Origin: Yponomeuta sedellus
Taxonomy: Eukaryota > Arthropoda > Insecta > Lepidoptera > Yponomeutidae
Direction: 5' to 3'
Assembly (NCBI GenBank): GCA_934045075.1
Contig: OW203749.1
Span: forward strand, 7,091,558-7,155,557
DNA length: 64,000 nucleotides
Part shown: piece after piece, positions 13,465-28,400 of the stretch
Layout: the number at the start of each line of letters is the position of its first letter
Numbering within the stretch: the first letter of the stretch is position 1
Position numbers and translations under genes: made by a program
The notes under the pieces: model-generated
The model's database searches: none
What the model was told of the DNA's origin: nothing
What the model saw: the letters and a program-made list of their open reading frames with translations, nothing else

Positions 13465-16400
13465 AACAAAATATATTTTCTACATATAGAGTGGCGTTTT
13501 AATTTACGATTTATTATAATATTATCCTTGAGAAAAAAAACTCTACTAATTAGAATAATCATTATTATTATTATTATAATGATGATTTCTTCGTAATCGT
13601 CATTATAATTATTATGATGTTATTGATGTACAATTATAATGATTTCATTATAATAATAAAAAATATAATTATTATGATGATTTCAGATAAAGATGATGAT
13701 TATAATGATAATTATTATGATGATTTCGTTGCAGGTGATATTCACGCGGGCAGACGTGGCCCCCGCCACGTTATCGCAGGCGCTTCGCAACTTTGAGAAC
13801 TCGCTGAGCGAAGAAGCTTCGGCCGAGTCCGACCATCTTGTCGCGGACGTGAGTTTTCAGTTTTTTTTTCACCTGTAGCAAAGAACGGAAGAGCCCCGTG
13901 CCCCAGCCGTGGAGATATGCAAAGGGTTGATATCATATCGCCGTATTTTGTTGAGGTCTGAGGTGTTCAAATAACGCAACGCTTGAAATTGCCAATCATA
14001 AGTAAGCCCATACTAACGCGCTATAAGGCTTAACGTAGTCCGTTAACTTTTAGAATATACCTCGGGCTCTAGAGTAGGCTTCCCGCCTACTGACCGCGCC
14101 TGTTGTTGCTCAACCCAAGTGATTGATTCCAATCACTCGGTTCGACTAGGCCACGAGCGCTTCGCTTTACTTACTCTGTTTTTATAGTGTTTTAAATGTA
14201 CAGATTAATTTAATGCGTTTAATGTATACGTGTTCTTGATTGGAGACCGCGACTCGGCAAACGTAGTGTAGGACGCCCTCCGACCAGGTGGGATGACGAT
14301 CTGCGAAAAACTGCAGGCAGATGCTGGATGCGGCAAGCTGAAGACAGGGCGCTATGGCGCTCATTAGGGGAGGGCTGTGTCCAGGTGGCCTTGAACAGGG
14401 AGGAGTGGAAAGCGAGCGAGGAAGGTTTTTCCTAGCAATGGGACACAGTCGTGGCTACGTAAAATATGTGTGTCGAAGCTATGGTAGCTTTCGGTTGATC
14501 TCAATGAGCATGGGACCATTTGCCAAAACCTTTAAAATAATATATAATATATATAAATACATACATACATTATCTCACGCCTGTATCTCAGAGGGGTAGG
14601 CAGAGACCAGGGACTGCCACCTGCCACGATCCTGACGGTGATCTGTCAGGATCGTATTTATTTTAAGTTTCAAGAAAATTAGACAACATTCTTCATGCCA
14701 CCTATACAAATTTTGGCAACCCTTTTCGCCCCCGTAGTGGTTGAATTTCAAATAATCCGGTTTTATTCCTTGCCTACATAATATATAGACCATACATACA
14801 TAACCTCACGCCTGTATCCCAGAGGGGTAGGCAGAGACCAGAGACTGCCACCTGCCACGATCCTGACAGATCACCTTCGCTTCATCAACGTTCATAAGTC
14901 GTTGCATGCACGCACGCCGGTTCCGGCTACTTTTTATCTTTCCCTTTGCTAATACATCCCCTATTTGGTCGATGTAAGTCCGTCTGGAACGTCCCATACC
15001 CTTCCAGTCACATTCGCAATATATATATATTTGTTTCGTCAATCTTTCTTCCTTCATCCACAATAATAAATAATATTATAAATAAATAATATTGATAAAT
15101 AATATAATATAAACACTAAAGCTGTTGATCGACGGGGGAGTAAGACCGCAGTTTTATGGCTCGGCGGTAAAGCTCGCCCCGGTGTATCATTGCAAAACCG
15201 TGGTGTTAAATACCGCCGAGCCTGGCTCGCGGCTCGTCGTCATGCTATATTTTTTAGTCGGTTCGCTAGTCGATCAGCGCCAACGAGCCAAGTTCGTCGG
15301 TATTTAAAACCGCGGTCTTACTCGCCCGTCGATCACCCACTTTAGACGGAGTTTACACGTTCAGTCTGGCGTCAGTTCAGTCCGTGGCCTTGATCAAGCT
15401 CATATTGATGCCAGACTGATGAAGCATAAAAACATTCGAATATCCGTCAGTCTGGTCCATCAGTCCACTGAATAGACAAGTTATCAGTGAAATTGACTGA
15501 CGCCAGAGTGATTAGTGCGAGTTTGACAGATCCAATCGAATAACTTTACTACCGCGTTAATCGAGCATTGAGTATGAGTAAATAATCGTTCGAACTGGCA
15601 AAACACTGTCACAGTACAACTCGCACTCGCGTTTATTCGTGTTTGTGCTGGTAAACGTGTTCACTTCTCAACGTATACCATTACAACTCGCACTCAGCAA
15701 TTTTAATTTCCATACTTGTCGCTAGGTGGCGCTTCCTCAATGCCATAGAAATTTGACTTTACGTTAACGCGATCGAATAGTTAAAAAACTTGCACTAAGC
15801 ACTCAGACTGATCGTGTGAGCTCCGGCTAACGTCTCCGAAAATTGGAATGGTAGGTAGATAGGTAACAGGTATTTTGTTAATTTCAGATAATAACAAAGA
15901 TTTCCCAGCTGAGCGCAAAGCGAGACCTGTCCACAAAAGCCGGGAGGGTCCTGCGCAGAGATATACTGATGTTCCTTGGTAAATACGGCGACAGGACTGC
16001 TCAGGGCCGCCCTAGTGACTCTAGCGTCACTAAGCTTAGAGACTTATTGGTGCTGAGTCTGCCCAATGTACTGGACGGCACTAATCTGAAGGTAATATGG
16101 ATGTAAAACGCTTCGAAATTTGATTCGGACTTTATAAAAGTCCGAATCAAATTCCGAAGCGTTTTACGCGTTTAAGCGTTTTAGAAATTGAAATTGGTTT
16201 ATTGAGACTAAGATTAGTTCACATTCCATTGTTATCGTAACATAAGTTATAGTATAACATAATTATTTTATGTTTATTGTTTAAAAATGACACGGTTTAC
16301 AATGAATACTTATCCTAAAGTACAAATTGTTTCAATTTTGGCAACTACCACCTGCACTGACCTTTCGACCGTATCGCAGAGTGGCAGTCATACTAGAAGA

Positions 16401-19400
16401 GATGGCCCAGAGCATTTGGGATACATACTCGTTACTTACAATGACCATAATAATAAGTGATAATGTTACCGAAAAATTTTTGTCTTCAATAAATAGTTCA
16501 TACATTTAAATATATCAATTATTCAATAAATAGTTCATACATTTAAATATAGTGAAATTGTTTGCTCCTTCAGACTAAGAAAATACGTTAGAATGTAAAA
16601 TAATCGATAGTGATGGCCGAGGTCATAATTTCATTTTATAAAGTCTGTACAGACGACGTGAATGCATATTAGTATCTAAATCACACATTCTATAAATGAC
16701 TAGGCGTGATCGTTGCAAAGACGAACCGTTTTATAAGACCGTTTTGTGTTCCGCGACGATAGGACCGTTTTACGTTTCATTATAAAGCAGTGCCAGAGAC
16801 TCTAAAGCAGTGCCAGCGTTTGTTCGTCGCGAGACCAGTCCTTATATTGTTTGACGCGGATATGTCCTCTATTGCTATATTAATAGAGCCTAGAACGTAA
16901 TGAGATCATTGCGACGTCGTCGTCGGCTCCTTGCTCGTTCCGTTCGTTTTGGTCTGTGATACAATAAAGTAATCTTTATGTCTATGAGTATACAGTCGAA
17001 TATCGTGTAAAACAACTAATTTTTTCCGATGTTTCGTGATTTCGTCTCGTTCGCACTCGTTTGACCGTCCTCTGCGCCTTGCTCGTTCGCATACAATGAA
17101 ACCAGTTGCGAACGAGGACCGTTTCGAGGACCTGTTTTCGGTCCAGAAAAAACGGTTGCGTTTCGTCGTCGAAAAATCGGACAACGACCCACTCCTATAA
17201 ATGGCATTCTACACCACATACGAATGGTGGAGTGGTGGTCGGGTCAACTATCCAACTGGCCGTCTCACTTTTCCTTCGGCAACTCTCCATCGTAGGTTGT
17301 TTGGAAGAAATTGCTCTATGCACCAAGGCCGCCAATTTTTGAACTAAAACTTTCGTAAGCACAACACATTGTAGACTTTTAGTCCGGATTTACTTACGGG
17401 TGTTGTTATATCGGAAAAGTCCGACCAGGTTTCGCTCCGATTCGCAGAGCTTAATCATGGTGAGTTGCTTGTCTCACACTGTGAGACAAGCAACCGACGA
17501 CGCGAGCTCCGTCTCTGCTCACCATGATTATGCTCTGCGAATCGGAGCGAAACCTGGTCGGACTTTTCCGATATAACAACACCCGTAAGTAAATCCGGAC
17601 TAAAAGTCTACAATGTACTGTATCTTTATAATTATTTTATGTTTGTTTTTTCCTGGTGTACAATAGAGCGGTGGTAGCGGAGCGGTGTAGAACGCCGGCT
17701 CCTCAATCGGGAGGTCGTGGGTTCGAACCCCGGCATGTACCAATACTTTGTTTTCTAAGTTATGTACATTTGTGAAATTATTGTAGCAGTACCACTCGCC
17801 GACGGTGAAGGAAAACATCGTAAGGAAACCCTAGTATCTGAGGTGTTAACGTACCTCAGCGCTTGCCACGTACAATGGCCCAACTATGAGGCTAAGTGCG
17901 GAAATCTCAGGTCTAACTAACTAGCTCCTGGTGTACAATAAAGAATATTCTTATCTCATCTATCTCCCTCCAAAATGGTTGGGACTGATGATGACTGACC
18001 ACTGCGTTATGCTCGTGAACGAGTGCTGTTCGCGTGTCTGGCTGTAGCATTTATGTTTTCCCAACTTTTGTAAGACAATTCACTAATGCTTTGGTATTTT
18101 AAGCTATTGATGGCAATCGTGGAATCTTATCATCTTATCATACGTACAGGTCGCAACTGTGATGTATTAGAAACCTATTTAGAGGCTAAAAATTCCACCC
18201 ACGCCGGGATTCGAACCCGCGACCTCTGGCTATCCGTGCCAGCGCTCTTTCCAACTGAACTAACGGGCGACTCACCGGCATCAGTGAAATTTCGAACCTC
18301 TTTACACTATTCTCTGTATTACGTACAGGCAGCGACATCTGGCTGAAGTAATTTGCATCATTTGCAGCCCCGAGTACCTACTTTGCAGTTAGGTTTTTAC
18401 ATCGGAACGATATCGCTGTACCCACATGATTATACTAATTTTATTTTTAAACCGACCCGTGCTAAACCGACAATTTTAAAAACCTATTTAGAGGCAAAAA
18501 ATTCCACCGATGACGATGATGTGATGTATTAGATTAAAGATGACTTGAAATAATGGTCAGAGTGGAGTTTTTTTCCCGCTGCCTTTTTCTCCACTACAAT
18601 ACGGTCCGAAGGCTTTCACTTTCATGTTACATTGTACTTTGACAAACAGAATATAAATTCTTGACGTTGAAATAAATAACATTGAATTGGATTGATTTGA
18701 ACAGACAGAAGTGGCGTGAGAAGCCTATGAAATGTTAACCTTCTGTTATTTTTGCAGATAAATCTAAAAAGGACCTTGGACTTGGCGCTAACTCAGGAGG
18801 ACCCAAAAGCGTTGCACTCCTTAATGCTCATCTTGTGCACGAATCGTGAGTATTTTTATTTGATTTGTACCTAGACATTCAGTCTGGGTCGTTGTGACGG
18901 GTGGCGGGGAGTCGCTGGATGCGGACGCCATAAGACGGTGAACCTTGCGACTTTTTTGAAAGAAAACAAACAATTGTACAATATAGTTTCAGGTCAGAAA
19001 ATTCTCACGTGCATATGTATGTAATTGTACAACCGGTGGCGTTTTTTTGTAGATTTATACAAAGAAACAGACCATATTCCATCACGGGGGCCAAGTCCGG
19101 TTTGGTGGAGGATTGTAAAACAGTGGCTGGCCTTACTGTCAGAAGTTATCAAGCCGCCCGTGAGGCCTCTGACATGGCTCTGCTATTACATGACAGCCGG
19201 CACCAAGGCTTAACGTGCGTTGACGCTCGGAAAAATGCCACTAGCGATAGTCACGGCACGGTCCTGCACCTGACCGCGCCTGTTGTTGCTTAACTCAAGT
19301 GATTGATTCCAATCACTCGGTTCGGTGAGGCCACGAGCGCTTTTAGCTTCTTTAGCGAGTTATTATAATCAGAGGTATTATCTTGAGAATCTGTCCACAG

Positions 19401-22400
19401 TTGCCTCAAAGCAGGACCCACTTCTCCAGGAGGCCTTGACACTTGTAATATACAAACTTTCACGATGTCTCGGGCGAGGCGAGACCGACGCCTCCAGTCT
19501 GGAGCAGGCTGTCTCTTTCTGTCGCACCGTGGACTGTGTCAGGAGTCTTGTACAAGTAAGTCTGTCCCGCTCACACATTGGCATAACTTAGCTATTAAGT
19601 TTTAACAGTAGGTGGGGATGTTATTATGGAAACCTTCCTGGCCATCTTTGTTTCATTGTAATAGGCGTCTCTTCTTCTTCTTCTTCAGGCTATATTATGT
19701 AGTCCACTGCTGGACATAGTCCTCCCCTAATGAGCGCCATAGCGCCCTGTCTTCAGCTTGCCGCATCCAGCATCTGCCGCCAGTTTTTCGCAGATCGTCA
19801 TCCCACCTGGTCGGAGGGCGTCCTACACTACGTTTGCCGAGTCGCGGTCTCCGCTCAAGAACACTTTTACTCCAACGGTTGTCGGTTCTTCGCGAGGGTA
19901 ATAGGCATGACGAAAGATTTTTCAAATCATCTTCCATAATGTGGGGACACATTTATAATTTAAAAAAAAAAACTATATTTCAGTAACGTAACGCTCTTTA
20001 GGGGAGGGCTATGTCCAGCAGTAGACTAATATAGCCTGACATCGAAACTATAACTATAGTCCCCTAAAGAGCGTTACGTTGTGCTATCATATGGGGGTAA
20101 TGCCTTTAATCCCCACGCTGGGCATGCGGGTTGGAGATCGCAGTTTGGTGGAATTGTACTGCAGGGGGCGCTGCTGCCCACCCCCCGGTTTGTGTCCCTT
20201 AGTCGCCTTTTACGACACCCGTGGGAAGAATTTGGGTTAGTGCTATTCTCTAGGCCGACACCACACAGCAAACTATAGTTGTGACAAGCTGTGGGAAAGC
20301 ATCTCGCCGTGTCACGGCGTCGAATCTGACGTCACGCCCAGTGGTTTTTAATTTCTTCAGGTGTAGTGTTTTATTCGAGAGACAGCCGCTCTGACATGCA
20401 GGCGGCGTTTATTGGTTCGATACAACGCCATCTGACGGTGCGCTCCGGAAGTCCTTCGACAGCTCGATATCGACTTAGACTGACTGATGTTAAAAACCTA
20501 TTTAAGAGGCTAATAATTCCACCCACGCCGGGATTCGAACCCGCGACCTCTGCCTATCCGTGCCAGCGCTCTTCCAACTGAGCTAATGGGCGACTCACCG
20601 GCATCAGTGAAATTTCAAACCTCTTTACAATACTCTCTGTATTACGTACAGGCAACGACATCTGGCTGAAGTAATTTGCATCACTTGCAGCCCCGAGTAC
20701 CTTACTTTGCCATTAGGTTTTTACATCGGAATGATATCGCCATACAGTACTACACATCATAAAAGTCCCTTCGGGAATCTACGTTCGCGCAGACTAGAAA
20801 GAAGTGTAACGAAAGTACCCGAAGCTTTAAGTACATTCAACATGATCCTTAACCGATACGGTTAAGGTGCAGAATTTATTGCCGCTGTAGCGCTACCTAT
20901 TTCGCTCACGCTAATATTGCCAAACTAATAGTCACCTGCATCGATGGCGTTGAATCAACCATTAGCTACAAAGGCGCGCGGCCTGCCATAAAATGAAACT
21001 ATCTGATCGGTCGATCAACTTGCCGCACATCCAAAATTTGGTCATCTGCGCAGGTACATCCGCGAGACTTATTTTTTGTGTAGCACTGTACCCGCAGAGA
21101 GCCATGGAGCGAGCCATGTTAGGCATTTCACTTGTTGATCGAGTGCGCAACGTTGCAATCCGACAAAAGACCAGAGTCGAAGATATGGGCACACGGATCA
21201 CAAAGTTGCAGTGGAGATGGGCGGGACACCTGATGAGACGGGATGACGGAAGGTGGACAAGGGCAGTCACGGAGTGGTGGCCAAGAACCGGTCGTCGTTC
21301 GGTGGGTAGACCACTTGCCCGTTGGAGGGATGACATTAAAAAAGCGGCCGGGGGTCAGTGGTCGAGATTGGCTAGGGACCGGGAGAGTTGGCGTGAAATG
21401 GAAGAGGCCTATACCCAGCAGTGGGCTTCATTCATGGGCTGGATAGAGATAGACTGTACCCACATGATTATATCATGACTGATGTTTCCCGAAGTTCAGG
21501 CTAGCTGCTATAGATGGCGTCAACGACAACTTTTCCAGTACGTGACGTCGGAGCGATCGCCTGGCGTCCGCAAGATTCTGTCCAACATCCTGGAGACGCT
21601 GCTGTCACTGGACGCCCACTCGGAGGCCACTGAGCGGTCATTGACCGTGCTCATCGAGCAGGCGGGGCTGATGATGACCAATGCTGTAAATAGCTGTAAG
21701 TGTGGTTATACTTTCTGGCTTTTTAATTCATAGATACTTGCAAGGAGAATTAAAGACAGTAGTGATCATCGCCATACTTTGAAGCGTAGTTCGAAATTTA
21801 GTTACGGAGCGTGTATCTAGATGGCGCTACTAGTTATTAAACGATTACTTTGACAAAAATATTATCATCTCATCGCGTCTTCATCCTTTTCTTTTAGTTA
21901 GATCAAACGGTAAGTGGTTAAAGTCAACACCACTTATCGATAATATACAGTACGAAACAAGATCACCACATTATTGTGCTTAAAATATGGTATTTTGGTA
22001 ACGAACTTGTTCTCTACATTGACGCTAGATAGCGTTACATTAACATAGTCGAGAGAAAATACGCGACGCTATCTATCGGTTTTCTAAATAACTAGCGGTC
22101 GAGATGGTAGCGACATCTGGCAATAATACATAATTGAAGTATTGTGTATGAGGATTCGGTGACACCCTGTATTAATTATATTATTTTTAATGCACTAACC
22201 CGTGCTTAGGACAATTTTAAAAACCTATTTAGAGGCTAAAAATTCTACCTATGCCGGGATTCGAACCCGCGACTTGGCACGGATAGCCAGAGATCGCAGG
22301 TTCGAATCCCGGCATGGGTGGAATTTTTAGCCTCTAAGTAGGTTTTTAAAACCCTGTTTTAACTTTGAATTTTCATTTTAGCTATAACTAAACGCGCCGG

Positions 22401-25400
22401 CCTTGATTTGGTTGAAACTATCGTAACAGCTTTAAAGGAAAACGACAGACTGTCCGTAGATTTTGTACCAAATCTTCTCGTCTCCATACTGAAAACCGAC
22501 GAGAGAGACTTTGAGATCGCTTACGCGCTAGCCGCCGAACATTTTCAGGACAAAATTGTGCTTTACGAAGAGGGTGCGTTGGAAAATTTAGCGAAAAACT
22601 TACTCGAAAGTGTGAACGCAATTTGTGATGAAATGAATTTGAAGTTGGCCATTGAAGCTTGCGTGGCGACGTTCAAAGAAATATGCGCATCAGCAAAATG
22701 GGACGCGTCGATGAAGTTCCTAGAGATTTTCAATGAAATCTTTAAAGATCAGGGCGTGGATGAGATGGCAAAGGTCAGATACTTGCTTTTGCTGACGGAA
22801 TCAAAAGAAAGTGTAGATTTTGACGCAGAAACCTCTCGAAGAGTGGTTGCCATGAATGATTTTTTGCTGTTCAAAATTGTGAAAGATCTGTTGGATGCAA
22901 AAGGTGATATTTATATGGCGACCGTGCTCAGGACTCTATGTGTGTACGCAGAGGTGTCCTTGGAGGTCAAGTATGTGGTAAGTACGTCGCGTTGTAAAAC
23001 TTTTGTAAATAATAAAACTGGAACTACTTCAACTGTTGCTTTATTCGTACTGTTTATAATAAAACAGAAAACTGGATAAAAACGGATAAGCAGGTAAAAT
23101 AGTCAGATCTAGTCAATGTGTGAGGTGGTAATGATGAAAAATGAGGGAAATCGAAAAATGTGTGACGTAATTTTAAATATTTGAAAGTATAAAAACCTAT
23201 TTAGAGGGTAAAAATTTCACCCATGCCGGGATTCGAACCCGCAACCTCTGGCTCTCCGTACCAGCGCTCTACCAATTGAGCCAATGGGCGACTCACGGCA
23301 TCAGTGAAATTTCGAACCTCTTTACAATATTCTCTGTATTACGAACAGGCAGCGACATCTGACTTAAGCAAATTGCATTACTTACCCGACTACCTACTTT
23401 GCAGTTAGGTTTAACATCGGAACGATATCACTGTACTCACATGATTACACTATTTTTATTTTTAATGCACTAACCCGTGCTAAGGAACAAATTTAAAAAC
23501 CTATTTGAAAGTAATAAATAGAAAAAGAAATATAAAAAGTGGTTTGCACCGTTACATGTATCTAACGGTGCAAAACTCTTTACACTATTTTTTATATTTC
23601 TTTAATTCTGTCTATCATTTTCATAAATTTAAAATGACGTCACCCATTTTTGAGATTTCCTTCATTTTTTTAGCATCACTACTTCACATCTTGACTAGAG
23701 CAGACTATTAAATCTTCCTTTACCTCCTTTTTATCTTTTTATCCAGTTTTCTATAGTATTTTCTAAGGTTAACACGATTTCACTCGTTTATTATATATTT
23801 TTCTTACAATTTTACAGCGTTTCGGCACTTTTACAGGTGCCGTCATCCGGTCATCCTCATCCGAGGCCACGGCACCTGTAAAAGTGCCGAAACGTTGGAA
23901 AATTGTAAAAAATATATATAATAAACGAGTGAAATCCGTGTAAAAACAGTTTTAATTATATCCAGTTTCCTGTTTATATTATAAACTAGCTGACCCAGCG
24001 AACTTCGTACCGCCTATTAACAGTCAATTATTTATTTATTTTTCTCTCCGTAACAACCATCCTCCTACTTCAACAAATATTCTAAAACAAGAATTAGCGA
24101 AATCGGTTCAGTTGTTCTCGAGATTTGCGCTTACCAACACATTCAGCGATTCATTTTTATATTATAGACTAGCTGACCCAGCGAACTTCGTACCGCCTAA
24201 CAGTCGATACTTAATTTTTTTTTCTCTCTGTAAGAACCATCCTCGTACTTCAAGGAATATTCTAAAAAAAGAATTAGCGAAATCGGTTCAGCTGCTCTCG
24301 AGATTTGCGCTTACCAACACATTCAGCGATTCATTTTTATATTGTAGGAATATTCTAAAAAAAGAATTAGCGAAATCGGTTCAGCTGCTCTCGAGATTTG
24401 CGCTTACCAACACATTCAGCGATTCATTTTTATATTGTAGATAATTCACATTTTAAATGAAGAACAAAGTTGAAGTCGTTCCAGTATAGATTAGATAACT
24501 ACATATATACACATACATAACTTTACGCCTGCATCCCATAGGGGTAGGCAGAGACCAGGGACTGCCACTTGCCACGATCCTGACAGATCACCTTCGCTTC
24601 ATCAACGTTCATAAGTTGTTGCATGCACGCACGCTGGTTCCGGGAACTTTTTATCTCTCCTTTTGCTAATACATCCCCTATCTAGTCGACAACTACTCTT
24701 TTACATTTAATTCTCTTAATAAATACTTCGCAGCATCTGTGATACCTACAACAAGCGTCTGGCCTCGGTTGACTTATTCAACAATTCGTTGGCTCAATTT
24801 AGGGTAATGGTGTATGATTTATTGTATTCCGATTGCGAGTCTAGCTTAGTAACCATGTCATTTGTTAATCTCAATGGCCTATCGTCATCGTCTTCGTTAT
24901 CAACCCTTGTATGTCCCCACTGCTGGGGCGCGGGTCTCTTACTGCATCGCAAGGTTAGGCCATACTCCACAACGAGGGCTAAGTCCGGGTTGGTGGAGGA
25001 TTGTAAGACAGTAGCGGGCCTTACTGTCAGAAGTTATCAAACCGTCCATAAGGCCTCTGACATGGCTTACCGACTGCCATCACATGAGAGCCGGCACCAA
25101 CGGCTTAACGTGCGTTGCTAAGCACATAAGCGTTCGGAAAAAAATGCCACTAGCAGTAGTCACGGGATGCCCACCCATCCTGCACCTGACTGCGCCTGCT
25201 GTTGCTTAACTCAAATTACAATCACTCAGTTCGACTAGGCCACGATCGCTTCGTTTTTCCTTATTTGAAAAATCGCGATTAGGTTAAAAAATATACCTAC
25301 GTTTATTTTTTTCCAGATGACCGTAGAATATCTTGGCCTCGCCATAGCGAAACTGAGCCCGAAATTCATCAAAAACCATCACAAAACTATCGAAAAATGC

Positions 25401-28400
25401 CTGAAAACATACCAAGGCCTCTGGACGAACACGCCCCAAGGCATCGTGAATAGCTTCAAAGCGTTTTGTGGGAAGCTACCATTAAAAACAATAACCGAGA
25501 ATATAGAAAAAAGAATATTTGTTCCGAAGCAAGCTGTGGTGGTATACTCAATGAAAAAGCTCTTCCAAATAATGAACTTACCAAGCATAGCAAGTATTTT
25601 ACTCGAAGCCGGAGACTATATAAAGAAATGGCCCCAGATTCTCTTGCACAGCTTCGCCTCTAACTACGACGCGACGGATCTCTTCAAATCCAAAATGGCT
25701 GACTTGTCAGACATTTTGACGGTGTCCTTCCACTTCTTGACCGCGGAAGAAGTCGCGGAAATCATCAAGGAGGGTTGGCACCTCCGTGGCATGTCCAACG
25801 AGAAGATTGGCTTCAAGTTTTGCCAGTGTTTTATGAGCGCCTTCGCTCCGTATTTGTTGGCGAAGGATTTTCTGCTCAGGGAGGAGATGAAGTGTGCCGC
25901 CATCTTGGTACATGATTTGATCAAGTGGTGCTCGAAGAACAACGCCGATGAGGACGTGCGGAAATGCATCTTGGGTTTGGTGGAGCAAGTAAGTATTTAG
26001 ATAGATGGATCTAATAGATGACAGGATGGATGTATAGACGCATGGACGGGCTTATGTATTTCCTTCTTCTTCTTCGTCAGAGTATATTATGTAGTCCACT
26101 GCTTGCATAACCTTCCCCTAATGAGCGCCCTGTCTTCAGCTTGCCGCATCCAGCATCTGCCGGCAGTTTTTCGCAGATCGTTATCCCACCTGGTCGGAGG
26201 GCGTCCTACACTACGTTTGCCGAGTCACGGTCTCCACTCAAGAACACGTTTACTCCAACGGTTGTCGATTCTTCGCGAGATATGGCCAGCCCACGGCCAC
26301 TTCAGCTCGCTGATTCTCTGAGCTATTTCGATATTTTTGAATCTCTGTTGGATGCATTCGTTACGAATCCTATCCTTCAGAGAAACTCCGAGCATAGTTC
26401 TCTCCATAGCTCGCTGAGCGACTCTGAACTGGTGGACCAGCCCTTTCGTGAGTGTCCATGTCTCAGCTCCATAGGTCATCACAGGTTGTATTTCTTTATT
26501 TACATGAATATTGTACTGGCACGGATAGCCAGAGGTTGCGGGTTCGAATCCCGGCATGGGTGAAATTTTTAGCCTATAAATAGGTTTTTAAAAAATGAAT
26601 ATTGTAACATAACATATATATATAACATACGAACGAAACGTTGTGAGGTGATCCATTGCAACTTTATTGTAACCCACTAGAGTTGTAGTGGAGTACTTTA
26701 CCCGCTTTGTCTTGTTTTTCTCTTTATTATCTATATAAACGCTTGTTGTACAGTTTAATACAGATAATATAAATTATCTGTATTAAATTGTATAAACATG
26801 TTTTCAAAAAACTATTTAGAAGCTAAAAATTCCACCCATGCCGGGATTCGAACCCGCGACCTCTGGCTATCCGTGCCAGCGCTCTTTCCAACTGAGCTAA
26901 TGGGCGACTCACCGGCATCAGTGAAATTTCGAGCCTCTTTACACTATTCTCTGTATTACGTACAGGCAGCGACATCTGGCTGAAGTAAATTGCATCACTT
27001 ACAGCCCCGAGTACCTACTTTGCAGTTAGGTTTTTACATCGGAATGAAGTTTTACTGATGCCGGTGAGTCGCCCATTAGCTCAGTTGGAAAGAGCGCTGG
27101 CACGGATAGCCAAAGGTCGCGGGTTCGAATCCCGGTTAGTGCATTAAACATAAAAATAGTATAATAAACATGTTTTACTTATCATCATAAACATGGGTTA
27201 TATTGTGTACTTAAGTATTTACCATAAACGGCTAACTCTTAAATTGTATCGTAGTTAAGGCACTCTAAGGCTTTGCATTAAGTATATTTTCACTGACCGT
27301 ATCGCGCGAAGAACCGACAACCGTTGGAGTAAACGTGTTCTTGAGTGGAGACCGCGACTCGGCAAAGGTAGTGTAGGACGCCCTCCGACCAGGTGGGATG
27401 ACGATCTGCGAAAAACTGCCGGCAGATGCTGGATGCGGCAAGCTGAAGACAGGGCGCTATGGCTCTCATTAGGGGAGGGCTATGTCCAGCAGTGGACTAC
27501 ATAATATAGCCTGAAGAAGAAGAAGCTCTCCGCCTATTCCGCTGATTCCGCCTATTGACGGCCTCGGTGGCGCAGCGGTTTGGCACGCTGACTGTAAAAC
27601 CGAAAATCTCGGGTTCGATCCCCGGCCAGGTCAAACTAGTTAACGAACTTTTCTAGTTTGTCTCGGGTCTTGGATGTTATCTATGTATTTATTGTATTAA
27701 ATCTATCGTCGAGTTAGCACCTGTAACACAAGTCATTTAGTTGTACTTAGTATAGGGCTATTTCAAAAACCTATTTAGAGGCTAAAAATTCCACCCATGC
27801 CGGGATTCGAACCCGCGACCTCTGGCTATCCGTGCCAGCGCTCTTTCTAACTGAGCTAACGGGCGACTCACTGGCATCAGTGAATTTTAGAACCTCTACA
27901 ATATTCTCTGTATTACATACAGGCAGCGACATCTGGCTGAAGTAATTTGCATCACTTGCAGCCCCGAATTTTTAGCCTCTAAATTGGTTTTTAAAATTGT
28001 CCTTAGCACGGGTTAGTGCATTAAAAATAATATAATTAGTATGGGGCTAACGAGATCTGTGTAATATGGCCATGAAGAGCTATATATTACGACACCTATT
28101 CCCTTTTCCAGCTGTGGTCTACCCTAGCAACCACTCACAGCTTCAATGACCTGCAGAGCATCCTGACAGATCTCTCAACAATATCCCCCCCTGGCCTGAC
28201 GCTGGACTCCTCGCCTGGCCGCTGGTGGCTGACCACCATGACCGGAAGTGACGAGGGCGAGCGCGTGAGGCTAATGGCGGCACTTCCGGTGTTGCTCCAA
28301 GATGGCGTCGCTGAGGGCTGTCGGGAGGAGTACTTGTAAGTTCAGGGTAGAATAGGTTATTTTTTTTCTATCTGTGGCACTGCACGGTTGGTGCTTTTGC

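Noticed and set aside
16906..17342. Short ORFs on both strands
   Set aside because: No motif, no splice context, overlapping frames on both strands in CG-biased DNA.
22971..23079. Extension of exon 13 to the stop near 23079 or to GTAAGT at 22980
   Set aside because: Either choice breaks the frame into exon 14; GTATGT at 22971 restores it.
25317..26000. Exon 15 as a stand-alone gene starting at its ATG
   Set aside because: The ATG sits exactly at a strong acceptor and the reading frame continues in phase from exon 14 and into exon 16.
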